Shown piece after piece: positions 58,219-64,000 of a stretch of 64,000 nt of DNA. Position numbers and translations under genes: made by a program. Source of the stretch: Pontibacter diazotrophicus (GTDB lineage Bacteria > Bacteroidota > Bacteroidia > Cytophagales > Hymenobacteraceae); contig NZ_QRGR01000025.1 of NCBI RefSeq assembly GCF_003367245.1, forward strand, positions 28,779 through 92,778, in the 5' to 3' direction. Each line of letters begins with the position of its first letter. Position 1 is the first letter of the stretch. The notes under the pieces are model-generated. The model did not search any database. It was not told the DNA's origin and saw only the letters and a program-made list of their open reading frames with translations.

Positions 58219-58929
58219 TCAATTTTTCTTTTTCCAGTTAAGGTTGTACCCCAACCCGAACCTGATGGTGTTGTTCTTCGAGTTAAAGGCATAACTGTTG
58301 CCCCACACCCTGTAGGGATTTGTAGCGGAATTGGCCAGGTCGTACTGCCACCTTGCCTCCAGCCTCAACCGCCAGATGTTAGCCCCCACACCCAAAGAGT
58401 ATTTCCAGACAACGGGCTTCATCACTGTTTTGAAACTATAAAGTGCCTCTGACATGGCCTGGCTGATGAACTTGCTTGTGTGATAGGGGAGTCCTTGTCG
58501 GGTAAGCCTGATATGAGGACTGATGCCTGACAGGAAGAATATGCTTCCCTTCCCCTTCCATACAGGAACCTTTGTTTCCAGGAGAAGAGGGACTTCAACT
58601 GAACGGTTGCCCGCTGAAGTCGAATGAATAAGCCGTTCAAAGCCCTCCTTTCCGGTACTGTACACGATAGCGCTTTTATAGGAGTTATAGTAATTCAGGC
58701 CGGATGTGAGTTTGAAAGTCTTTGTGAGTTCATAGGACACATAACCACCAAGGTATGGCTGATGGTCATTGTCTCCCTGCAGTGTTACCTGGATAGAGTC
58801 TAGCAATACTGAACCCGTAGGATTGTCAAAGAGCAGACCTACAGTAGGACCGTAAGAGATTCTTTGGGCTACAATATTGCCAGAGAGCAGAAACAGGCAG
58901 CCCAAAAGAAGTGTAACATTTGCTTTCAT
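58219..58929 (-). CDS. Outer-membrane beta-barrel protein
   Basis: The 236-residue protein has a signal peptide (ANVTLLLGCLFLLSGNIVAQ) and alternating amphipathic strands: YLGGYVSYELTKTFKLTSGLNYYN, VEVPLLLETKVPVW, YSLGVGANIWRLRLEARWQYDLAN. The final strand, TIRFGLGYNLNWKKKN, ends the barrel. This pattern matches the PorT-like/OMP_b-brl_2 small barrels of Bacteroidota. It is the first gene of the minus-strand envelope block, divergent from the LytS-LytTR pair. Confidence 0.82.
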   Translation of the reverse strand: MKANVTLLLGCLFLLSGNIVAQRISYGPTVGLLFDNPTGSVLLDSIQVTLQGDNDHQPYLGGYVSYELTKTFKLTSGLNYYNSYKSAIVYSTGKEGFERLIHSTSAGNRSVEVPLLLETKVPVWKGKGSIFFLSGISPHIRLTRQGLPYHTSKFISQAMSEALYSFKTVMKPVVWKYSLGVGANIWRLRLEARWQYDLANSATNPYRVWGNSYAFNSKNNTIRFGLGYNLNWKKKN

Positions 58930-59257
58930 GGAGTAGGGAAGTAAAATCCTCAGTAGCTCAAGGTATAGCTCCAGTTATCTGTAGCAGGGACTGTACCTGT
59001 TATTTGCCCTTATGTATATTAAGGTAACTTAAAATATTTTGATAGCATAAAACTTTACATGAACCGCGCCTTTCTATGGATGAACAAGAGCCTACCTTAC
59101 ACAACCCTCTTTTCGCACTACTTTTTCTTTGCTACAAAGTCTTCTGTTTCACCATGATCATCAACAGAAGTCACAGTAACAGTAGTAATCATCTTAGGAT
59201 TCTTTTATATTACCCTCTGTAACTTGAGGTGGTTTTTAATATTCAATCTTTCAGGCC
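58930..59257. other. Divergent promoter region
   Basis: In 328 bp between the OM barrel (minus) and histidine kinase (plus) no gene is visible. It is AT-rich at 59010-59060 and presumably carries promoters for both blocks and possible LytTR binding sites, which I could not identify with confidence. Confidence 0.5.
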
Positions 59258-60436
59258 GTGCCCTTTCATATTCATACTCAAACACATGTCCTGCGCAAGG
59301 GCAACAGCCAGGCAAAACACCCAGGCCTGCTGGTGACATCCCTCAAAATAAGTCAAAAGTTCAAATGCATCGTTGCGCTTTTACAGAAGTACAGGTACCA
59401 TATTATTGGCTGGCTTGCCTTCATTACTTATGAAGTCAGCGCAGTAGGTATAGTTTCAGGGAGTTTTGGAACAGTGGGCGATTATACTGTTCATTACATA
59501 CTGAATATTGTTTACTTTTATTTACATGCACACTTCTTTTTACCACTGGCGCTACGGAGAAGACACCTGGTGCTGCTGGCACTTCCTGGTACCCTCGTTT
59601 TTGAATACTTCCTCTATGTTTCTGCCGTCTACAGTGTCGAGTTCCTGGGCATCAACTACTTTGGACTAGAACTCAGTCGCCCGCTTGAGCTGGACCTGAC
59701 GTATGCCATCAGGTCTCTTTGGAGGTGCCTCTACTTGCTGGGCTTATCGACTGCCTACTATTTGCTCATCACCTTGCGCAGAGAGCAGGGGAGAAGAGAA
59801 GAGCTTGAAAAACAAAAGCTCAGGGATATCATAGAAAGGCAAAGGGTAGAAAAGGAGCTGACAGAATCACAGAACGCTTACCTGCGGGCGCAGATTAACC
59901 CGCACCTGCTCTTCAACACGCTCAGCTTTGTCTACAGCAACGTACAGGACGTGTCCCCCAAGGCATCAGAGGGTATCATGCTGCTCTCCGAGGTGATGCA
60001 CTATGCGCTGGGGCCGGTGCATGAGGATGGCAAAACAGACCTTTACAGGGAGGTAGAGCAGGTAAAGAAGTACATCGCGTTAAACCAACTCCGCTTCAGC
60101 AAGCCGCTTCAGCTACAAACCGTATTCGAGGGGGGCTTCAGCCAGCACAGACTCCCCCCTCTGCTGCTGCTTACCTTCATCGAGAATATGTTCAAGCACG
60201 GCATCCTCAATGACCCTGCTCACCCTGCCACTGTCTCTATCAAGTGCACGGATTCCACGCTGCACCTTTCCACCAGGAACAAGAAGAGAAGCTCTTTTCT
60301 GCAGAAGGGGTTTGGCATAGGCATCCAGAATGTGGAAAGCAGGCTGAGAAAGTTCTTCAGGGAAGAAGACTTCAGTCTCCATATCCAGGAGGATGAACTA
60401 TATTATGAAACGAACCTTAGAATAGCACTCTCATGA
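59258..60436 (+). CDS. LytS/YehU-type sensor histidine kinase
   Basis: The frame starts at GTG 59258 (392 residues); no in-frame ATG exists before the membrane helices, so the exact start is uncertain. The N-terminal half has about four membrane segments (YHIIGWLAFITYEVSAV, YILNIVYFYLHAHFFL and others). A coiled coil then leads to the His_kinase domain (PF06580) with LRAQINPHLLFNTLSFVYSN holding the phospho-acceptor His. The ATPase N box is LTFIENMFKHGI, and FGIGIQNVESRL is the G box. The stop overlaps the response regulator start (ATGA), so the two form a coupled pair. The signal sensed is unknown. Confidence 0.9.
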   Translation: MPFHIHTQTHVLRKGNSQAKHPGLLVTSLKISQKFKCIVALLQKYRYHIIGWLAFITYEVSAVGIVSGSFGTVGDYTVHYILNIVYFYLHAHFFLPLALRRRHLVLLALPGTLVFEYFLYVSAVYSVEFLGINYFGLELSRPLELDLTYAIRSLWRCLYLLGLSTAYYLLITLRREQGRREELEKQKLRDIIERQRVEKELTESQNAYLRAQINPHLLFNTLSFVYSNVQDVSPKASEGIMLLSEVMHYALGPVHEDGKTDLYREVEQVKKYIALNQLRFSKPLQLQTVFEGGFSQHRLPPLLLLTFIENMFKHGILNDPAHPATVSIKCTDSTLHLSTRNKKRSSFLQKGFGIGIQNVESRLRKFFREEDFSLHIQEDELYYETNLRIALS

Positions 60437-61161
60437 TAAAATGCTTCGTGGTGGATGATGAGGCGCATAACATTAGGCTGCTCTCCGATTACATTGAAAA
60501 GACTCCAGGCCTGGAGCTGGTGGGGGCTGCCGAAAACCCGCTGGAAGCGCTGCACGCCATCACCAGCGGCACAGTAACACCAGACCTCGTATTTGTGGAC
60601 GTGGACATGCCCGAGCTGAGTGGGGTGGACCTGGCGGGACTGTTAAACAGGCACACGGAGATTGTCTTCGCCACCGCTTACCCGGACTATGCCCTGCAGG
60701 CCTTCGAGAAGAACGCCCTCGACTACCTGGTAAAGCCGATATCCTATGAGCGGTTCCTGCAGTCCGTGAGTAAAGTCCGCTTACGCATCAGTGCCGAGAG
60801 CAGTACGGTGCAGGAGAGGGAAAACACCTACATCTTTGTCAAAAGCGATGTGAAGGGGAAGATGGTGAAAGTGGAGTATGAGGAGATTGTATATGTGGAG
60901 GCCCTGCAGAACTACGTGAAGATACACACCACCAGGGAGCCGGTCATCACCCACCTGACAATGAAGAAAGTGGAGGAAGGGCTGCCGGAGGATAGGTTCT
61001 CCAGGGTGCACAAGTCCTTTATCGTCCACAACGCAAAGGTCAGGGTGGTGGAGGGAAATCAAGTCACCCTGGATGACAAGAGCGTGGTGGCACTGGGCAG
61101 CAGCTACAGGGATGCCTTTCTGCAGAAAATAGGCGACAGGCTGCTAAACAACGGGAAGTAA
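60433..61161 (+). CDS. LytTR-family response regulator
   Basis: The 242-residue protein has a receiver domain (FVVDDEAHN acidic pair; phospho-acceptor Asp56 in VFVDVDMPELSG; FATAYPDYA; Lys in YLVKPISYERFL). A C-terminal LytTR DNA-binding domain follows (YVEALQNYVKIHT, FSRVHKSFIVHNAKV). It overlaps the LytS-type kinase by 4 nt. LytTR regulators usually bind paired direct repeats upstream of nearby genes; the divergent envelope block at 54-59 kb is the natural candidate regulon (inference). Confidence 0.95.
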   Translation: MIKCFVVDDEAHNIRLLSDYIEKTPGLELVGAAENPLEALHAITSGTVTPDLVFVDVDMPELSGVDLAGLLNRHTEIVFATAYPDYALQAFEKNALDYLVKPISYERFLQSVSKVRLRISAESSTVQERENTYIFVKSDVKGKMVKVEYEEIVYVEALQNYVKIHTTREPVITHLTMKKVEEGLPEDRFSRVHKSFIVHNAKVRVVEGNQVTLDDKSVVALGSSYRDAFLQKIGDRLLNNGK

Positions 61162-61198
61162 GTAAATGCTTTGTTGAAGGGCAGGTTAACTGCTACTT

Positions 61199-61267
61199 GT
61201 TGTCTACGGCACTCGTACAGGCTAAGGCGAGGCGTCAGCCTAAGTTTAAGCCTGTGCTTTGTTACCT
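61199..61267 (-). other. attC-like site 15
   Basis: On the minus strand GGTAACAAAGCACAGGCTTAA ... TTAGCCTGTACGAGTGCCGTAGAC. The stem is ACAGGCT/AGCCTGT, and the AAC core lies within the last codons of the upstream gene. The distal core reads GTAGAC rather than GTT, so this end is degenerate. Confidence 0.55.
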
Positions 61268-61773
61268 GAACGTAATTCTTTTTTTACCTCTAACAAGATG
61301 TTACTCTCGCTCGTAAAATGCAAACTTACTCTGTCTCCAATTTCAACCCTGTTATACTCTTCTTCTTCTACACGTACCCTTTGACTATCTACAACTAAAG
61401 AGTATTCGATAAGCTTTGGTTGTGAGTTAGAGTCAGCAGCAGGGTTACCATGCCACCCCCAGTTGGTATTAGTAGGTTTATCTGTTATCTGTCCTGAATA
61501 TACTCTTTTTGAGTTACTCTTTAAATCCTTCAGGTAGTCCTTAACCGCACAGTATAAAAAGGCTGCAAAGCCAGACACAATAGTTAGGAGCAAAAGAGTT
61601 ATTACTGTACCTTTTCCGATTGGTAGATTGTCATTCTTTTGTATGAAGATAGCAGAGGCAGCGGTTACTATAGCCACAATTATTCCGATAGCTAAATAGC
61701 TTACTAAGACTTGTTTCATTTCAAGCTTCACTTTGCTCTTGTCAGCGCTATTTAACTTCTCTACTTCTATCAT
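61246..61773 (-). CDS. Membrane protein with C-terminal soluble domain (cassette gene)
   Basis: The 175-residue protein has two membrane helices (VLVSYLAIGIIVAIVTAASAIFI and VITLLLLTIVSGFAAFLYCAV). The soluble C-terminal domain is of mixed strands (LVVDSQRVRVEEEEYNRVEIGDRVSLHFTSESNILLEVKKEL), which resembles a small beta-barrel. The function is unknown. The last codons (SGNKAQA) overlap attC-like site 15, and a GTTACC core lies 10 bp upstream of the ATG, so it is a cassette gene in the same orientation as those at 42-52 kb. Confidence 0.75.
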   Translation of the reverse strand: MIEVEKLNSADKSKVKLEMKQVLVSYLAIGIIVAIVTAASAIFIQKNDNLPIGKGTVITLLLLTIVSGFAAFLYCAVKDYLKDLKSNSKRVYSGQITDKPTNTNWGWHGNPAADSNSQPKLIEYSLVVDSQRVRVEEEEYNRVEIGDRVSLHFTSESNILLEVKKELRSGNKAQA

Positions 61774-61809
61774 TTTTATGACAGGTAACGGCAGTTTGTC
61801 TAATAACCT

Positions 61810-63440
61810 CTGCTGGTTTGTTGGCTAAAGATAGTAATTCAAGGATATATCGCACTAGAGACGGTGCTTTTTGTGCTTTGGCAAAAGCTTCGCCAGCGTG
61901 CCCTAAACATGGTGCTCAGGGCCCACAGGAGGCTTAAAAAGGCCGTACACGCTTTGGCATAGGCCAGCAGGCGCTCCCAGCCGACGATGTTGAGGATGCG
62001 GCGCAGGTTGTAGGCCACCAACATGAGCCCCACATCGGCTGAGGCCCTTTCCATCCCTTTCTTGGTGAGCACGTAGCTGTAGCCCCACTGCCGCTTAATG
62101 GTGCCGAAGGGATGCTCAACAATGGCCTGCCGCCGCTTGTAGAGCGCGGGGTTGGCGGCGATGTTCTGCCGATTCCGCTCAAAGACCGGGGTGTAGGTGT
62201 TGCGCTCGATGAGTTTGCCGTTTTTGGCGCTGGTGCACAGGCTCCGCACCGCACACGTCTTGCAGGCTTTGGTGCGGTACTGGTGGAAGCTGGTTTGGTT
62301 GGACTTGCCGCGGTGCTTGGTGTAGACGCTGCCGTTAGTAGTAAGCACCGCACCCTGGGGACAGGTGTAGGTGTCCTGCTCCGGATCATAAGTGAAGTGC
62401 TCCACGTTGTAGCCTGGATCAGGGGCATTGGCAGCAGGCGCCGGAATAGCCACCAGCGTGGTAACTCCAAGCTTTTGGGCGATTTCCAGCTCCGAGCCCG
62501 TGTGATAGCCCTTGTCAAACAGGGCGGTAAAGGAACTGTTGCCCACGATGCTCTTAGCCAGCCTGAGCATGTTGCCCATGGCTTTGCAGTCGTTGCGGTT
62601 GGTCACGCGGTAGTCGATCAGGAGGCAGTGCCTGGCGTCGACAGTAGTCTGCACGTTGTAGGCCACTTCGGTGATGGTATTGCGGATAATCAGCTGCCGG
62701 CTCTCCGGATCCGAGGTCGAGACCTGGTCTTCCCCAGCGTCTTGCAGGTGTTGCAAGAGCTTCAGGTAATACTCGCGCCGCAGCGCATGCCGGGCCATGG
62801 CATCCAAAAGCTGCTCTGCCTGTTCGGCCTGCTGTGGCTGGGACAGGGCCAGCTGGCAATCAGAGAGCTTCTGTTCGATGTAGTCCAGGTGACGGGCGAT
62901 CTTGCCCCGGTTGTAGTTGTTCTTCTTTGAGTTCTGGGCCCTGAGCTTGGTGGAGTCGCCGGCCAGCAGCTCTCCGCCGATCAGCTCAAAGTGCTGCGCT
63001 GTCCTGACCGTGGCACGAAACACGCGGGTGATGGCCGTTGAGTTGTTCTTGCGGAAGTTGGCGATGGTGTTGTGGTCAGGCGCGAGCTGGCCCAGCAGCC
63101 ACATCACCTCCAGGTTACGATGGCACTCGCGCTCCAAGCAGCGCGAGGAGCGGATGCGGTTGAGGTAGCCGTAGACCAGGAGCTTGAGCAGAACACTGGG
63201 ATGGTAAGCCGGGCGGCCGTTGTCGAGAAAGTCGGTGCGGAAGCCCAGCTCCCCGAGCGGGAGTGAATCGACGAAGGCGTCGATGAAGCGAACTTCGTTG
63301 TCCGGGGAAATCAGCTCCTCCAGGCTGACACCGCCACCGGGAGGCTCATCTCGGCTGTAGGCTTGTTTGAATTTCATAGCTCAAGGGGGTAAGTATATTA
63401 TCACTTAGCCACTTAGCTTGATAAATGTTGCTAAAGAGAA
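61810..63440 (-). mobile_element. IS1182-family insertion sequence (ends approximate)
   Basis: The transposase gene is intact. Terminal inverted repeats were not identified with certainty. TGTTGGCTAAAGATAG (about 61819) and TGTTGCTAAAGAGAAG (about 63426) form a near-direct repeat at the two sides and may mark duplicated or paired attC DNA at the insertion point. The element is far more GC-rich than its surroundings. Confidence 0.65.
61839..63377 (-). CDS. IS1182-family transposase (DDE)
   Basis: The 512-residue protein has an N-terminal DUF772-type domain (LGFRTDFLDNGRPAYHPSVLLKLLVYGYLNRIRSSR) and a DDE core. AGDSTKLRAQNSKKNNYN provides the first Asp and ALFDKGYHTGSELEIAQ the second. The C-terminal DDE_Tnp_1_6 region has a Cys cluster (CKTCAVRSLCTSAKNGK) and VEHPFGTIKRQWGYSY with the Glu. 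It is complete compared with family members (about 500 residues). A single copy is present in the window. Confidence 0.95.
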   Translation of the reverse strand: MKFKQAYSRDEPPGGGVSLEELISPDNEVRFIDAFVDSLPLGELGFRTDFLDNGRPAYHPSVLLKLLVYGYLNRIRSSRCLERECHRNLEVMWLLGQLAPDHNTIANFRKNNSTAITRVFRATVRTAQHFELIGGELLAGDSTKLRAQNSKKNNYNRGKIARHLDYIEQKLSDCQLALSQPQQAEQAEQLLDAMARHALRREYYLKLLQHLQDAGEDQVSTSDPESRQLIIRNTITEVAYNVQTTVDARHCLLIDYRVTNRNDCKAMGNMLRLAKSIVGNSSFTALFDKGYHTGSELEIAQKLGVTTLVAIPAPAANAPDPGYNVEHFTYDPEQDTYTCPQGAVLTTNGSVYTKHRGKSNQTSFHQYRTKACKTCAVRSLCTSAKNGKLIERNTYTPVFERNRQNIAANPALYKRRQAIVEHPFGTIKRQWGYSYVLTKKGMERASADVGLMLVAYNLRRILNIVGWERLLAYAKACTAFLSLLWALSTMFRARWRSFCQSTKSTVSSAIYP

Positions 63441-63451
63441 GAAGTTGTTAG

Positions 63452-63508
63452 ACAGTCTGACGGACTGGGCTAAACTGTGGCGTAGCTAAAGTTTAGGTGT
63501 GGTTAGTG
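63452..63508 (-). other. attC-like site 16 (degenerate cores)
   Basis: On the minus strand CACTAACCACACCTAAACTTTAGCTACGCCACAGTTTAGCCCAGTCCGTC. The stem is CTAAACT/AGTTTAG. The AAC core is present and the GTT core reads CGTCAG. It is related to sites 5 and 17. Confidence 0.5.
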
Positions 63509-63543
63509 GTTAGTAATTCTTTCATTCACGACTCGAAGGGTCT

Positions 63544-63744
63544 TCATGTATTTAAAAGCTTTGCAATCCCGTCTAACAAACCATAGAGTCCTACCATAAT
63601 AAAAATAAGCCCGAGAATAAAGGATTTGAGCTTGGTTACAAATAACATATCACTCATATCATACTTATAGAACTTGTGCCTTACTATTATCATGATTCCT
63701 AACAATATCGAGAAAACACAAAGTATAGTAAGTACTATATCCAT
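63544..63744 (-). CDS. Small membrane protein (cassette gene)
   Basis: The 66-residue protein has two hydrophobic helices (IVLTILCVFSILLGIMIIV and FILGLIFIMVGLYGLLDGI) joined by a basic loop (RHKFYKYDMSD), and nothing else. No family is recognised. It lies between attC-like sites 16 and 17 in the cassette orientation, which supports it as a gene despite its size. Confidence 0.6.
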   Translation of the reverse strand: MDIVLTILCVFSILLGIMIIVRHKFYKYDMSDMLFVTKLKSFILGLIFIMVGLYGLLDGIAKLLNT

Positions 63745-63829
63745 ATTGTATTTGCTTTGGCGTTTTTATTCCTGTTACTATTCTAAATACAGGTACTCTT
63801 TCGTGATGATTTCTTTAGTTGATACTACC

Positions 63830-63880
63830 ACTAACGGACTGGGCTTTGCGGTGGCGTAGCTACCGTAAAGGTGTGGTTGC
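63830..63880 (-). other. attC-like site 17, abutting second IS91 copy
   Basis: On the minus strand GCAACCACACCTTTACGGTAGCTACGCCACCGCAAAGCCCAGTCCGTTAGTGG. The stem is TTTACGGTAG against CCACCGCAAAG, with AAC and GTT cores. IS91 DNA begins at its GTTG (plus strand, 63876). Confidence 0.6.
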
Positions 63881-64000
63881 ACTAAACCTTCGGTGGCTGG
63901 TTTAGTAAAAAAGCAGCGGATAAGCGTTACCTTTTGATTCACACTAAATCGTTAGTAAAGATGAAAAAAAAGAGCCTACCCTTATCCAGACTGCCTGCTC
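63876..64000 (+). mobile_element. IS91-type element, copy 2, left end only
   Basis: From AGCAGCGG at 63912 to the window end the sequence is identical to 22375-22463, including the eight-A run after ATG (63961). The leftmost part keeps a perfect CTAAACC/GGTTTAG hairpin, decayed in copy 1. The recombinase and transposase are expected just beyond the edge. Confidence 0.85.

Overview
The window looks like chromosomal accessory DNA from a Bacteroidota bacterium, most likely a Cytophagales relative of Pontibacter, Hymenobacter or Rufibacter. This is inferred from AT-rich starts without Shine-Dalgarno motifs, SCKKK-type lipoproteins, TlpA/DUF4369 redox proteins, LytS/LytTR regulation and a T9SS-like C-terminal tail remnant. 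No rRNA, tRNA or CRISPR array was found.

Layout. 0-3.5 kb: small redox enzymes (F420-type oxidoreductase, SDR, two luciferase-like monooxygenases, one truncated). 4.1-6.3 kb: a GAF-PAS-PAS histidine kinase. 6.4-8.4 kb: two helically phased tandem-repeat arrays beside a serine recombinase with a concentric palindrome upstream of its start. 8.8-16.1 kb: a three-gene operon TerB / DUF2791 ATPase / Lhr-like helicase that matches the Shango anti-phage system, followed by a YhcG-type PDDEXK nuclease with an added C-terminal region. 16.1-18.8 kb (minus): a compact ubiquitin-like conjugation operon, tandem YegP (DUF1508) protein with a Gly-rich tail, E2-E1 fusion and JAB peptidase, with no CD-NTase. 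It is divergent from a sigma factor / small protein / ImmA-IrrE protease operon, and a perfect 25-bp inverted repeat lies between them.

21-64 kb is a patchwork of mostly minus-strand single genes of unknown function. They are separated by about 65-bp imperfect palindromes bounded by AAC...GTT cores, arranged gene, then AAC, then GTT, then next gene. This is the organisation of integron cassettes (attC sites), although no integron integrase is visible. The array is interrupted by IS91-type (22.3-24.7 kb, with a second copy entering at 63.9 kb), IS110 and IS1182 elements, often next to attC cores. It is also interrupted by three copies of a long, possibly structured non-coding repeat (25.1, 44.1 and 51.7 kb), two of which precede paralogous DUF3800 genes. 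Within the patchwork are a BrxL C-terminal remnant with one nonsense codon, an AbiE toxin-antitoxin pair with operator-like repeats, a complete QatABCD anti-phage operon (35.3-40.2 kb), a SIR2-domain gene flanked by direct repeats, and a CPBP membrane protease.

54-61 kb is a more ordinary block: five minus-strand envelope/redox genes divergent from a LytS-LytTR two-component pair.

Taken together the window is a defence island (Shango, Qat, AbiE, SIR2, YhcG, a BREX remnant and a candidate ubiquitin-like system) fused to a cassette array.
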